The notes beneath the pieces are model-generated. The model ran no database searches. It had not been told where the DNA came from and saw only the letters and a list, made by a program, of their open reading frames with translations. 64,000 bases of DNA. Source: Haloferula rosea (lineage in GTDB: Bacteria; Verrucomicrobiota; Verrucomicrobiia; Verrucomicrobiales; Akkermansiaceae). Every line of letters starts with the position of its first letter. Position 1 is the stretch's first letter. Positions 51,417 through 61,400 of this stretch are shown here, piece after piece. The stretch lies in assembly GCF_016595525.1 (NCBI RefSeq), contig NZ_JAENII010000011.1:37450-101449 (forward strand), in the 5' to 3' direction. The position numbers were made by a program, and so were the translations under genes.

Positions 51417-52475
51417 GTGTCGCCCGAGTCTCAACAGGACTTCGCTTTTGCGTTCCTCAGCATCCTCTTTGAAGGGGCCCCCTTCATTCTTCTCGGGACG
51501 CTGATCAGTGGCTTCATCGACATCTACCTTCCGGCAAACACCATGGACCGGATGTTGCCGAAACGCACCCTGCCCGCCATCCTCATCGCCGGTCTGCTCG
51601 GCGGTATCCTGCCGGTCTGCGAATGCGCCGTGGTCCCCGTGATCCGCCGCTTGGTCAAGAAAGGCCTGCCGGTCTCCTGCGCGCTCACCTACATGCTCGC
51701 CGCACCCATCGTCAACCCGATCACCGCCCTGAGCACCTGGAAGGCCTTCAAAGGCCCCATCGTTTCACTCGGCGAACTGGGCACCGTGACCGCCAGCACC
51801 GCCATGACCGCATCCCGGCTCGGGCTGGGTTTTCTCGTCGCCGTGGCGGTGGGACTGGTCGTCGCCCGCATCCCCCTGCGAAAAATCCTGCGCTCCAAGT
51901 TGCTCGACTCCCTCAAGAACGACGAGCCCGCTCACGACCACGGCGAGCACTCCCACGGCGAGCACCACGCCTGCGGTCACGAGCACGATCACGACCATTC
52001 CCACGACGGCTGCTGCGGCCACGACCACCATCACGAGGATGACGCCAAGCACGGCAGTCGCCTCGTCGCCGCCTTCCGCTCCGCCATGCGCGACTTCGTC
52101 GATGTCGGAGTGTATTTCACCATCGGCGTGACCATCACCGCGCTGTTCAATACCGGCATCGCTCCCGGAGCCGAGTGGCTCGACACCCTCGCCGGCAACC
52201 CATGGGAAGCACCCGCCGCCCTCATGGTGCTGGCCTTCATCCTGAGCCTCTGCAGCACCTCGGATGCCTTCATCGCCGCCACGCTCGATAAGTTCACCTG
52301 GGGCGCCAAACTCGCATTCCTGACCTTCGGGCCGATGATGGACGTGAAGCTGATCTTCCTCTATCAAACCGTGCTGAAGCGCCGCTTCATCATCCTTCTC
52401 GCTCTCGGACTCTTCATCACCATCGGTCTCGCCTGCATCGCCTGGCAAGCCGGCATCGCCGCACTGAATCCATGA
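51417..52475 (+). CDS. SO_0444-like Cu/Zn efflux permease (DUF318/ArsP superfamily)
   Basis: A 352-residue membrane protein starting at GTG 51417. About eight hydrophobic helices are split by a cytoplasmic loop extremely rich in His (HDHGEHSHGEHHACGHEHDH near residue 174, then CCGHDHHHEDDAKHG), a metal-binding region. PVCECAVVPV near residue 64 and LCSTSDAFIAATLDK near 281 are paired transport motifs of the family. It likely exports zinc or copper. The stop overlaps the start of the partner gene (ATGA), a conserved pairing. Confidence 0.85.
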   Translation: MSPESQQDFAFAFLSILFEGAPFILLGTLISGFIDIYLPANTMDRMLPKRTLPAILIAGLLGGILPVCECAVVPVIRRLVKKGLPVSCALTYMLAAPIVNPITALSTWKAFKGPIVSLGELGTVTASTAMTASRLGLGFLVAVAVGLVVARIPLRKILRSKLLDSLKNDEPAHDHGEHSHGEHHACGHEHDHDHSHDGCCGHDHHHEDDAKHGSRLVAAFRSAMRDFVDVGVYFTIGVTITALFNTGIAPGAEWLDTLAGNPWEAPAALMVLAFILSLCSTSDAFIAATLDKFTWGAKLAFLTFGPMMDVKLIFLYQTVLKRRFIILLALGLFITIGLACIAWQAGIAALNP

Positions 52476-53290
52476 CAAGTGCGATTCTCAGCCGCTGCCT
52501 TCAGTCCATTGCCCTCATCTCGTGGGGATCGGCGCTGGTCTATTTCCATGTCAGCAACCGACTGGTCAAATACCTCGCCCCCGACTTCCGCCTCATCGCC
52601 TTCGCCGGTGGGCTCGGACTGGTCGTCATCGGGCTCTTCACCCTCCTGACCTGCCGGGAACTCGCCACCTGCGGACACGACCATGGCCCCGAGGACGAGC
52701 ACGATCACGAAAGCCTCGACATCCACCCGGTCGGAGCCTTCCTCATCATGCTCGTCCCTCTGTTCCTCACCATCTCTTGGACCAAGGACAAGTACTCGCT
52801 CGGCGCCCTGACCCGCAAGGGCCTGAATGACACCGCCGCCGACGCCGGATCGCTCTTCCTTTCCTCGGCCCTCCCCCCACTGACCCGCGAGATCATCGAG
52901 CAGCAACACCCCCCGAATGCCGACGGATACCGCCCGTTTCCACTCATGGAGTTGTTCTTCACCAGTGCCGACCCCGAGGTCCGCGAGCTGGTCGAAGGCA
53001 TGCCCGTTGTGACCGAGGGACGCCTGGTTCCCGATGAAAAGGGACCACCGAACCGACGCCGCCTCTACCGCCTCTTCATCACCTGCTGCGCGGCCGACAG
53101 CCGCCCCATCCCCATCGTCGTGGAGTTCGAGGAAGGCGAGATCCCGCAAGTCGAGAAGAACGCGTGGATGACCCTCGCCGGAACCATCAGTTTCCCCGAC
53201 GAAGGAGAGGGCCACATCGCCCTGCTGAAAGTCGACATCTCGAAGGAAACCGAGCCCCCCTTCGAAGAGTCCTTCATGCGCGGATTCTGA
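52472..53290 (+). CDS. TIGR03943-like permease partner protein
   Basis: A 272-residue protein with two N-terminal transmembrane helices, a short His-rich loop (CGHDHGPEDEHDHE, about residues 67-80), a third helix (VGAFLIMLVPLFLTISW) and an outside C-terminal domain with RRRLYRLFITCCAADSRPIP, the conserved Cys-Cys of the TIGR03943/DUF1980 family. These proteins occur next to ArsP/SO_0444-type permeases and probably form one transporter. Translationally coupled to the permease by a 4-base overlap. Confidence 0.83.
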   Translation: MTSAILSRCLQSIALISWGSALVYFHVSNRLVKYLAPDFRLIAFAGGLGLVVIGLFTLLTCRELATCGHDHGPEDEHDHESLDIHPVGAFLIMLVPLFLTISWTKDKYSLGALTRKGLNDTAADAGSLFLSSALPPLTREIIEQQHPPNADGYRPFPLMELFFTSADPEVRELVEGMPVVTEGRLVPDEKGPPNRRRLYRLFITCCAADSRPIPIVVEFEEGEIPQVEKNAWMTLAGTISFPDEGEGHIALLKVDISKETEPPFEESFMRGF

Positions 53291-53325
53291 TAGACTCCCA
53301 CCAAGCCAACCGTTTCGCTCCTCAC

Positions 53326-54033
53326 ATGAAACCATTCCTTTGCCTCCTCGCCGCCGCCTCGCTCCACGCCGGAGAAGTTCAGCTTTTCAACGGCGAGGAC
53401 CTCACCGGTTGGGAAGGAAATGCCAAACTCTGGTCCGTGGAAGACGGCGCGATCACCGGACGAACCACCGACGACGGCGAGCAATTCATCAAGCACAACA
53501 CCTTCCTCATCTGGAAAGGGGGCACCGTCAGCGACTTCGAACTGACCTTCAAGTATCGCATCGAAAAGGGAAACAGCGGCGTCCAGTACCGCTCGAAAGT
53601 CCTGCAACCCGGTGAGTCCGGCCCCATCCTGACCGGCTATCAGGCCGACTTCGAAGCCGGCAAACGCTTCAGCGGTATCCTCTACGAAGAAAAGGGCCGC
53701 GGGATCCTCGCCAAACGCGGAGAGAAAACCACCATCGAAGCCGTCGAGAATGCTCCGGCCGGCAAGAAAGGCCCCGCCCACAAGGTGACCGTCACCGGCA
53801 AGGTCGGCGACAGCGATGCCATACAGGCCTCGATCAAACACGAGGACTGGAACGAATACACCGTGATCGCCAAGGGCAATCACCTCCAGCACTTCATCAA
53901 CGGCAAGCAGACCGTTGACGTGACCGACAACGATCCCAAGGCAGCCAAGTCCGGCGTCCTCGCCCTGCAGATCCACCGTGGCCCGGCAATGGTCGTCCAG
54001 TTCAAGGACATCGTCCTGAAAACGGAAGATTGA
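53326..54033 (+). CDS. Secreted DUF1080 (3-keto-disaccharide hydrolase fold) protein
   Basis: A 235-residue exported protein; start ATG 53326, signal peptide MKPFLCLLAAASLHA. It is a single DUF1080 lectin-like jelly roll: LFNGEDLTGWEG at the start, DFELTFKYRIEKGNSGVQYR in the middle and LQIHRGPAMVVQFKDIVLK at the end. The family is expanded in Verrucomicrobia and Planctomycetes and includes 3-keto-glycoside hydrolases. Active residues cannot be verified here. A 35-base gap follows the metal-permease operon. Confidence 0.9.
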   Translation: MKPFLCLLAAASLHAGEVQLFNGEDLTGWEGNAKLWSVEDGAITGRTTDDGEQFIKHNTFLIWKGGTVSDFELTFKYRIEKGNSGVQYRSKVLQPGESGPILTGYQADFEAGKRFSGILYEEKGRGILAKRGEKTTIEAVENAPAGKKGPAHKVTVTGKVGDSDAIQASIKHEDWNEYTVIAKGNHLQHFINGKQTVDVTDNDPKAAKSGVLALQIHRGPAMVVQFKDIVLKTED

Positions 54034-54048
54034 GGCCCGGTGACCCAG

Positions 54049-54067
54049 CGGGCGGGAAGCCCGCCCG
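54049..54067 (+). terminator. GC hairpin after the DUF1080 gene
   Basis: Perfect 8-bp stem CGGGCGGG-AAG-CCCGCCCG, beginning 15 bases after the stop. There is no T-tract, so it is a weak candidate terminator. Confidence 0.45.
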
Positions 54068-54109
54068 AGACACCAGTTGTCACAGCCCGTTTCTGCGCTA
54101 ACCTATGCC

Positions 54110-54214
54110 ATGAGGCGCAGCGCAGAGACCATTGATCGTCTTGCAACCAAGTTCGTGATTGTGACCACGATCCTGTTGCTGATCGCGATCATCCGGATCG
54201 TGACCGGTGGCTGA
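54110..54214 (+). CDS. 34-residue membrane micropeptide A
   Basis: A short frame MRRSAETIDRLATKFVIVTT followed by ILLLIAIIRIVTGG. It has a basic N-terminus, an Ile-Asp pair and one transmembrane helix with a short outside tail. Composition is far from random for a stretch of this GC content. It resembles micropeptide B at 54359 in layout (Ile-Asp then one helix). No clear ribosome binding site is visible, as for many genes in the window. It may be a small regulator of a transporter; this is inference. Confidence 0.35.
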   Translation: MRRSAETIDRLATKFVIVTTILLLIAIIRIVTGG

Positions 54215-54255
54215 GCCCGCTCGAGCGAAAGCGCGAGTTGGAGTTTTCCCCGCCA

Positions 54256-54344
54256 CGTGACACGGGCCGTCATGCATCCGCTACGTGACACGGCCGTCAC
54301 GCAAATTGTCACAATTGGAAGGTTGGTGTGACAACTCTGTCACA
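54256..54344 (+). promoter_or_regulatory. Cluster of three GTGAC/GTCAC inverted repeats
   Basis: Site A 54256-54274 (CGTGAC-N7-GTCATG, imperfect), site B 54284-54301 (CGTGAC-ACGGCC-GTCACG), site C 54327-54344 (TGTGAC-AACTCT-GTCACA), plus a 13-bp palindrome AATTGT-C-ACAATT at 54304-54316. Sites B and C have perfect arms with the same 6-base spacer, and their centres are 43 bp apart, about four helical turns. The dyads look like dimer binding sites for a CRP/FNR-like or similar regulator. Site C ends 15 bases before the ATG of micropeptide B, so a repressor is favoured. Confidence 0.55.
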
Positions 54345-54358
54345 TTAAGATCCTCCCC

Positions 54359-54457
54359 ATGAAAGCGATCGACTCATTCGACAACCTCATCGTGTTCTTC
54401 GTCACCGTCGTATGCGTGGCAGCACTGGGTGGATTCGCTTTCCTCCTGCTCGCCTGA
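54359..54457 (+). CDS. 32-residue membrane micropeptide B
   Basis: A short frame MKAIDSFDNLIVFFVTVVCV followed by AALGGFAFLLLA. One transmembrane helix fills residues about 9-32 after a charged Ile-Asp-containing N-terminus, the same plan as micropeptide A. It sits directly after the palindrome cluster, which makes it the likely regulated gene. It ends 22 bases before the stop of the convergent Cys-rich permease. Coding status is supported by composition and context only. Confidence 0.4.
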   Translation: MKAIDSFDNLIVFFVTVVCVAALGGFAFLLLA

Positions 54458-54478
54458 TCGAGCACCCTCCCGGATCGC

Positions 54479-55555
54479 TCAACCCCCTCCCTGGTTGAGG
54501 AACCAGGCGATCACGAGAACCTGCGGAGTCGTTAGCAGGGGAAGCGCCAGAGTGGCCTTCCACGAGCGGGTCGTTTCACGCAGAGCAAGGATTTCCGTGT
54601 AGTCGGTCGCCGCTCCCGCCATCAGGAAAGTAAAGGCATTTCCCGGAGCCCCCGCCCGGTTGAGCAAGTCCGCCGCGATCGGGCTGGATCCTTCCGAACA
54701 CACTTCGATCACCGTCGTCGCCGCCAGCGTCAGGAAAAGCCCCAAAAGGCTCGGCCCGAAGTACTGCGAGAACATCTCATCCGGCACGAAGGCTCGAATC
54801 GCCCCCGCCATCACGATGCCGAAAAAGATCCAGCGCAGGATCATCTTCGACTCCCTCAGCCCATCCTTCACCACCCTGCCGAGATTTCCGTCGCCGGGAC
54901 GGATGCCCGCCCACGCTTCCTTCAATCCATCCCGCAGCCGGTAGTCGTCCGCCAGCTCGATCTCATTCGGGTTAGCCGGCAGCATCCCGCGCTTCACCAT
55001 GGCATCCGCCACACGGCCGCTGATCACCCCGATCACCATCGACAGCGCAATGAACGCCAAGGTCCACTTCAGCCCGATGAGCGCGATCAGGATCAGAGTG
55101 AGGGAAAGCGAGTTCCACGGGCTCGACACCAGAAACGCAATCGTTTGACCCAGCGAAGCTCCCTTCCGGTAAAGCTGCATGCCGACCATCAGAATCCCGT
55201 GGTTGCACAGGTCCAGCAAGGTGCCTGCCAGAGTCGCGCGGATGATACCCCGCATGCTCCCACCCTGACCAAGCAGCTTCGCCACCACTTCCTTCGGCAC
55301 CTGTCCAAGCACCCCCACCGCCGCGATCCCGATCAGGATCCCCCACCACGCCTTCGACATCAACTCCCACGAGCCATGGGCAAACACATGCCACCACGTC
55401 GGGCCACCACCGATGAAATGCCCGGCGATCCCCGCAACCACCAGCGCCATCGACCCCCACAGCAGCCAGTCGACCTTGCGTCCACCCCCACCACAGCACG
55501 ACGACTCCTCACTCTTCGCCGGAGGTTTCTTCGAGCCACCGCAACAATCACTCAT
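54479..55555 (-). CDS. ArsP-superfamily permease with Cys-rich N-terminus
   Basis: A 358-residue membrane protein, start ATG 55555 (MSDCCGGSKKPPAKSEESSC). Two cysteine clusters, CCGGSK and CCGGGGRK, precede the first helix and probably bind thiophilic metal. About nine helices follow with paired motifs LDLCNHGILMVGMQLYRKG and VIEVCSEGSSPIAADLLNRA, the duplicated core of DUF318/ArsP_1 permeases. It may export arsenite, organoarsenicals or a soft metal. No arsR or arsC is adjacent. It is divergent from prfB. Confidence 0.82.
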   Translation of the reverse strand: MSDCCGGSKKPPAKSEESSCCGGGGRKVDWLLWGSMALVVAGIAGHFIGGGPTWWHVFAHGSWELMSKAWWGILIGIAAVGVLGQVPKEVVAKLLGQGGSMRGIIRATLAGTLLDLCNHGILMVGMQLYRKGASLGQTIAFLVSSPWNSLSLTLILIALIGLKWTLAFIALSMVIGVISGRVADAMVKRGMLPANPNEIELADDYRLRDGLKEAWAGIRPGDGNLGRVVKDGLRESKMILRWIFFGIVMAGAIRAFVPDEMFSQYFGPSLLGLFLTLAATTVIEVCSEGSSPIAADLLNRAGAPGNAFTFLMAGAATDYTEILALRETTRSWKATLALPLLTTPQVLVIAWFLNQGGG

Positions 55556-55650
55556 GCCGCAAGTTACGGAGTTCCCGCCCGTCCTCAACCCTAGAGCGAT
55601 CCCTTCCGACTTGCATCGACCTCGTTCCTGCCCTTACCTCCGCCCACCTT

Positions 55651-56791
55651 ATGGCTGAAATTCACACCGCCGACCTCTCGAACCTGGATACCGACGCTCT
55701 AAGGAAGCGCTTGGTCCAGCTCGGGAGGTATCTTTGACGTCCCGAAGCTGAAAAACGAGATCGCGAATCTCGAAGAATCCATGGGCGCTCCCGATTTCTG
55801 GGACGACCAAGAGAAAGCCCGCACGGTCAGCGAACAGGCCGCGTCCATGAAGAAAAAGATCGAGACCTTCACAGGTCTTGAATCCGGCCTCGACGACGTG
55901 CTCGCCGCGATCGAACTCGCCAAGGAGTTCGACGACGATGACTCCGCTGCCGAGGCCGTCGAGCAGGCCAAGCAACTCGACAAGGACATCTCCTCGTTCG
56001 AATTGCTGACCCTGCTCAACAAGCCCAACGACGAAGCCAACTGCTACCTCGTCATCCAGGCCGGAGCTGGCGGCACCGAGGCCTGCGACTGGGCACAGAT
56101 GCTCCACCGCATGTACACCCGCTGGGCAGAGCGCAAAGGCTTCTCCGTCGAGACCCTCGACTGGGAAGACGGCGAAGGCGCCGGACTGCGATCCGCCACC
56201 GTGAAGATCAATGGCGAGAACGCCTTCGGTTTCCTCAAGAACGAGCGCGGCGTCCACCGCCTCGTCCGCATCTCCCCCTTCGACTCTGCCGGCAAGCGCC
56301 ACACATCCTTCGCCTCCATCGATGCCACTCCGGAAGTGAACGACAAGATCGAGATCGAGATCGCCGACAAGGACATTGAGATCACCACCATGCGTTCCGG
56401 CGGCAAGGGCGGTCAGAACGTCAACAAGGTGGAAACCGGCGTGCTCCTGCGTCACCACCCGTCCGGCATTCTGGTCAAGTCCACCGCCTCCCGTACCCAA
56501 GGGGCCAACAAGGAACTCGCCTTCCAGATCCTCAAGGCAAAGCTCTATCAGATCGAGGAGGACAAACGCGCCGCCGAAGCGGAAGCCGCCCACGGCGCGA
56601 AAAGTGAGATCGGCTGGGGTAGCCAGATCCGCTCTTACGTCTTCCAGCCCTACCAGAAGGTCCTCGACCTCCGCACCGGTGAGGAAAGCGGCAACATCCA
56701 GAATGTGATGGATGGGGAAATCGACGCCTTCATCGAAGCCAAGCTGCGTGGCAAGGTCCGGGTCAAGGGCGCCAAGGATGACGAGGATTGA
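55651..56791 (+). CDS. prfB: Peptide chain release factor 2, expressed by +1 frameshift
   Basis: RF2 (379 residues) recognises UGA and UAA stops. Translation starts at ATG 55651, runs 28 codons to CTT (55732-55734), then skips one base and continues from GAC at 55736 to 56791. The in-frame TGA at 55735-55737 would otherwise end the peptide. The specificity motif SPF is in [16 protein letters not shown] and the GGQ catalytic loop is in [14 protein letters not shown]. The protein measures its own need: low RF2 lets the ribosome slip. The next gene begins within the last 14 bases. Confidence 0.97.
55723..55738 (+). promoter_or_regulatory. Programmed +1 ribosomal frameshift site of prfB
   Basis: Sequence GGGAGG-TAT-CTT-TGA-C: an internal Shine-Dalgarno-like GGGAGG 3 bases before the slippery CTT codon, then the TGA stop followed by C, a weak termination context. 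It is nearly the same as the E. coli prfB site (AGGGGGTATCTTTGAC). Confidence 0.97.
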
Positions 56792-57467
56792 GGAGCAGTC
56801 AGCACCTCCCGCCGACATGCCGGGGGGTGACGTGGAGCTGACCCCGTCAGACGACCCCACCGCCCAACGGATTCAGAAACGCGCCCGCCGGCAACGGGGG
56901 TGCTTCATGCTCATGAGCCTGTGGGTGCTGGGCTGGACCGCCCTGTTCCTCTCCGGCCTGATCCAGTACAACGTCTGGGTCGCTCCGTTGTGGGGATACG
57001 CGGTGTTCTGTCTGATCGTCTCCCCATTCACCCTCATCTGGTCGCTTCCGCTCGCCCTCGCCGGCTACTGGATCGGCAGAATCCGGATCTGGGAGAACTA
57101 CCGATTCCACTGGGCCATGGCCCTCCCGGTGGCAGCCGCCATTGCCATCCAGATTCCCGGGGCCATGGATCGATTGAATCCCGAGCGGGATTTCAAATCC
57201 CTGATGGGTGTCGACCTTCCATCCTCCATCAGCATCACGAACTACGAGTCCTGCTTCGAAGGGATCGACAACTCCATCCACTTCGAACTCAGCATCCCCG
57301 CCAGCGAGCTCGATTCGTTCTACGCCGAGATGGCCAAGGAAAACCCGGAGGCCCCTGCAGTCACTCCCACCACCGACCGGATCACCCACGATCTGCAGGG
57401 CGCCATGATCGAGGTCACCGTGGATCGGGTCGCGAGCACCATGACGGTGAGCTACCTAAGCTACTAG
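56778..57467 (+). CDS. Membrane protein of unknown function
   Basis: A 229-residue protein, start ATG 56778 ([20 protein letters not shown]), overlapping the prfB end by 14 bases. A basic segment (KRARRQRG) precedes three hydrophobic helices ([54 protein letters not shown]). The C-terminal 80 residues are an outside soluble domain. No family was recognised. It is probably co-transcribed with prfB. Confidence 0.6.
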   Translation: MTRIEEQSAPPADMPGGDVELTPSDDPTAQRIQKRARRQRGCFMLMSLWVLGWTALFLSGLIQYNVWVAPLWGYAVFCLIVSPFTLIWSLPLALAGYWIGRIRIWENYRFHWAMALPVAAAIAIQIPGAMDRLNPERDFKSLMGVDLPSSISITNYESCFEGIDNSIHFELSIPASELDSFYAEMAKENPEAPAVTPTTDRITHDLQGAMIEVTVDRVASTMTVSYLSY

Positions 57468-57528
57468 ACCGTCGTCTTCAGCGACTCCCTCCTTGCCAAG
57501 CCACGGCCCAAGTACACAGTCATTGCTC

Positions 57529-58461
57529 ATGAAGACCGCTTCCCTTGTCGCTGCCCTTTTGACCACCGGCCTCACCTTCGCCGCCGAAGACCGCCAGCAC
57601 AATCCCGACTCCTTCACTTGGAATCCCGAGCTTTCCAAAGAAGGCCCCGTGCTCGTCACCGTAAGCCTCAAGAGCCAGGTCGCCGCCGTGTATCGGAATG
57701 GCGTCCGCATCGGCAGCTGCGAAGTCAGCTCCGGCAAACCAGGACACGAAACCCCGACCGGTGTCTTTCATATCCTCAACAAGGATGCCGACCACCACTC
57801 CAAAACCTACGGAAACGCATCCATGCCCTTCTCCGAGCGGCTGACGTGGGATGGTGTTGCCCTCCATGCCGGGGGGCTGCCCGGCTACCCATCGTCGCAC
57901 GGCTGCATCCACCTCCCCTACGAGTTCTCCAAAAAGCTCTTCGGCATCACCCACAAGGGCACCACCGTGCTCGTCACCAACAGCGCGCCGGACGTGCACG
58001 TCTCCAACCAACACCACCTCGGCTTTGCCGGCGGTGAAACCAGCGACTTCACCTGGAACCCGGCCGCCGCCACCTCCGGACCCGTCTCCCTTATCTTCAG
58101 CAAGCCGGACCGCAAGCTCTACGTCATCCGCAATGGCGTCACCGTGGGCGAAGCACCCACCCAGAGCGGTTGGTTCGACAAGCGCCCGAAAGGGACCTCC
58201 GCCTTCGTCTTCTCCGGCTGGGTGGAAGGCAAGGACGGCGTCGCCGAATCCCAGTGGACACAGGTCGGAGGCTCCAAGGCCAACCATGCCGAACCAATCA
58301 GTGACTGGTTCAAGCTCGATCCCCGCTTCCAGCATCTCGTCCAAGGCCTCCTCGCCCCAGGCACCAACCTCGTGATCACCGACGAACCGGTGACGTCCTC
58401 ATCCCGGAGCGACTCCGGCTTCCGCGTCCTGCAGGGCCGGAAAGAAGAGGCCGCCAAATAA
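57529..58461 (+). CDS. L,D-transpeptidase (YkuD) cell-wall enzyme
   Basis: A 310-residue exported protein, start ATG 57529, signal peptide MKTASLVAALLTTGLTFA. The YkuD domain (about residues 35-145) contains VALHAGGLPGYPSSHGCIHL with the catalytic His and Cys (about Cys126). A repeat-like second part (residues 170-300) restates FTWNPAAATSGPVSLIFSKP, echoing FTWNPELSKEGPVLVTVSL in the first domain, and so looks like a duplicated but degenerate YkuD or binding module without the Cys. It cross-links peptidoglycan or attaches proteins to it. It is convergent with the glycosyltransferase operon. Confidence 0.88.
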   Translation: MKTASLVAALLTTGLTFAAEDRQHNPDSFTWNPELSKEGPVLVTVSLKSQVAAVYRNGVRIGSCEVSSGKPGHETPTGVFHILNKDADHHSKTYGNASMPFSERLTWDGVALHAGGLPGYPSSHGCIHLPYEFSKKLFGITHKGTTVLVTNSAPDVHVSNQHHLGFAGGETSDFTWNPAAATSGPVSLIFSKPDRKLYVIRNGVTVGEAPTQSGWFDKRPKGTSAFVFSGWVEGKDGVAESQWTQVGGSKANHAEPISDWFKLDPRFQHLVQGLLAPGTNLVITDEPVTSSSRSDSGFRVLQGRKEEAAK

Positions 58462-58476
58462 AGGTCTCCGGCACTC

Positions 58477-61400
58477 TCAATCCACCCAGCCGCCTGGCTC
58501 TTGGCGGAAGGCGTGGTAGCGTCCGACCGCGGGATCCCAGAGATAGAGGTTCCACAAGTGCGAGCGGAACACCAACTCGCAGTTCTTCCGGATGAAGAGC
58601 TCCTCCCGAGCTCCCGGATACTCCCAGCGGAGGTTTTTCCCACGTGACCGGAATTTTTCGCGATTCACGACAATCCAGATCCGGTCCCCTCGACTGAACA
58701 CCTCCTGAAGGCGGCCGATGTGATTCACCACTTCGGCATCGCCATTGCGATCCCGCAGCACTCCGTGCCGGTCCCGGTAGGTGAAATCATGCAACAGCGG
58801 GACCACCAGGTCATAATCCGCATGGCCCACTTCCATCTTCGCGGCATGGGGATGGGGTTCAGTAATCATCACCTTGTCTCCCGGACGCTCCATCGCCGCC
58901 ACATGACGGAGCGGAGTGATCGGGTCACCAAGGATCTTCTCATCGTACGATCCCGGAATGCGCCATGGACTCCAGGACACCAGCACCATGAGGAAACAAG
59001 CAACCCCAACCCATCGCCTCACCAGCCCGGTCCGATCCCCATCGATACGCTGCGCGAGCCATGACGCCACCACCGCCATCCCGTGTACCCCGAGAAGAAT
59101 CCAAAGTGCAATCAGCGTGTATTGATAGCGGAAACTCACCGACGTAATGAGCAGATTGCAGGCAACAATCCCGCCTAGAACAAACACCTGCAGAGCGAGG
59201 ATGCCACGTTGCTTCGAGCAGACCCCGGCGATCAACGAAAACAACACGAACAGACTCAGTACGACATGAAGCCGCGAGTATCCGATCGCCATGGACCCGA
59301 GATTGCCGAGCTCCCAGAAGGTCGGCGAGATTGTCGCCTCCACGTTGGGTGACACGCCGACACTGCGTGTCATGCACTTCACCTGAAACGCCAGGATGTC
59401 GATGAACACCGCAAGGCCAGCCACACCGCTGGCCAATACCAACTTCAAATCCGACCTCCACGGCGCCTTCCTCCCGAAAAGCACAAAGACCAGCAGGATG
59501 ACCGGAGCCATCGTGATGGAGATTTCCTGACTGAGGATCGCCGCCGTGAAGGCGGCAAGAGAGCCCAGACGCCAGGCATCACTGCCGTCCTTGTCGACGA
59601 ATCCGCGAATGAATGCCCAGATCCCCAACAGCAGGAACAACTGCTGTTGCTGATAGAAACGGGCGATGTGCGACGAGAAGATCAGGAAGGGATGCAGGGC
59701 ATACAGCACCAACGCCCCCATCGCGATTCGCGGGTCCTTGAAGATGGACTTCGCCATCGCCCAAAGAACCCAGCCCGTCGCCACCCCCGCCAGCACCGAG
59801 AACCCGCGGAGCACCCACAAGTTCGATCCGAACATCCATGCCAGCAAACCGGCCGCGTAGTGATACAGGGGACTGCGGGTGTACCAGATGCCCTCACCGA
59901 TCTCCGGCACCCCCTTCTCGGCAATGCCGACCACCGCTTGGATGGAGGCGAACTCATCGTCGTCGATGGGTTGGTAGTCCATCTTCCAGCCGCGCAGCAC
60001 TGCCACTGCAATCAGAAGAGCCACCACCAAAGGCCGCTCCCAGCGTTCCACCCAGCTCCCTCCCCGGACACTTCCGCGCATGCTACATCGGACCATCAGC
60101 GCGACCAAGAGTGCCGCGGAAAGCGCAACCAATGGCCACCCCGAAGTATGAAAAAACAAGAGTTCGGAGCGCTCGAGCATCGCCGCCTTCACCGCATGAA
60201 ATCCGACGATCACCAGAGTCCCCACCAGCACAGGTGGCATCCAGGAAGCGTCCGCCAACCAGCAACTGAAGGATGCGTTCACGCATCGCTTCATCATCAA
60301 ACCCGAACCCGCGAACACGAGCAGCATGAGGAGTGGCGCTACCAGCCTGCGCTGAGTTGGACGACCCGCATGACCGAGAAATTTCATCGCCGGCACCGCG
60401 GCATTCAAGCCGTTGAGAGGTTCACCCCTCACGACCTCGCCCTCCACCCCCCATGGATCCGTCCTCTGCCATACCCCGTCACCGGTGAAGTTCCTCCAAT
60501 CACCGCTTGTCCTCTCCCAACCGTCCACCGCGAGCTTTGAAGAACGTGTCCTTCCGTAGCGATCGTCATCACCATCGATCGTCCGGACCCGGAGCTCATT
60601 CTTGCCGCGAACCAGCAGGCGCCCAACCCCGAACGCCGAGAACTGCTCAACCGAACGGTCCCGTGCCACACTCATTGGAGTCCGGCGAATCGGTTCTTCA
60701 AGGTAGCCCTTCGGGTCGGACTCGCGGCCCTTCTCCTCCTTCTCCCCATACTGGTCATACAGCAACTGACCTTGCCGGTTGGCTGTTGGACGTTCACGAG
60801 TCTGGTTGGCCATGTTCTCCACGCGTGTCAGCTCATTCGCGGTCGGATCACCATGGCGCGGATCCGCAAATCGTTCGCCACCCCAACCCTGACCAAGATC
60901 ATCCGGGTCCATGAGCGTCGGCGTGACTGCCAAAGGACGGCGACCTTCCCAAGTCACCTGCCATCCCCCGTCGGCGAGACCCAAGCTGGCTCGCGAATCA
61001 GGCTGGATCGGCCTGCCATTCAACCATGCACGGTATGGACCGTTGGCGAGGATCCTCAGGAAGGCCTCACCTTCCCCATGCGGGTGATCAAACTGGAGCA
61101 CCCAATCCTGACTACTGCTCCGCCCAGGCGGGCTGACCATCATTGGTGCGTCAAATGCCTCACCAAATGCCGCGTCCGGCACACTTCGGAACAAACGCCG
61201 TCCGCCGTGACCTTGCTCCAGCGCTTGCCTCCAACCGCGCAGCCGAATCTCCGGGCGCGTCCACTCGAACTGTGTCGTTCCCTTCGGCACCGGCTCAGCC
61301 AGCCATCGGCGACCTGAGTGGATCTCCACAACCGATCCATCTTCGAGGGTCACCTCCCCCCACACGATCATCGCAGCTCCAGGCTTGCGCGCCTCAAGCT

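Noticed and set aside
54327..54344. Canonical CRP site
   Set aside because: The TGTGA and TCACA half-sites are 8 bases apart here instead of 6, so I describe it as a GTGAC-N6-GTCAC dyad of unknown regulator.
55735..55737. Sequencing error or pseudogene in prfB because of the in-frame TGA
   Set aside because: The surrounding signals are those of the known RF2 autoregulatory frameshift, and the frame continues intact after the +1 shift.
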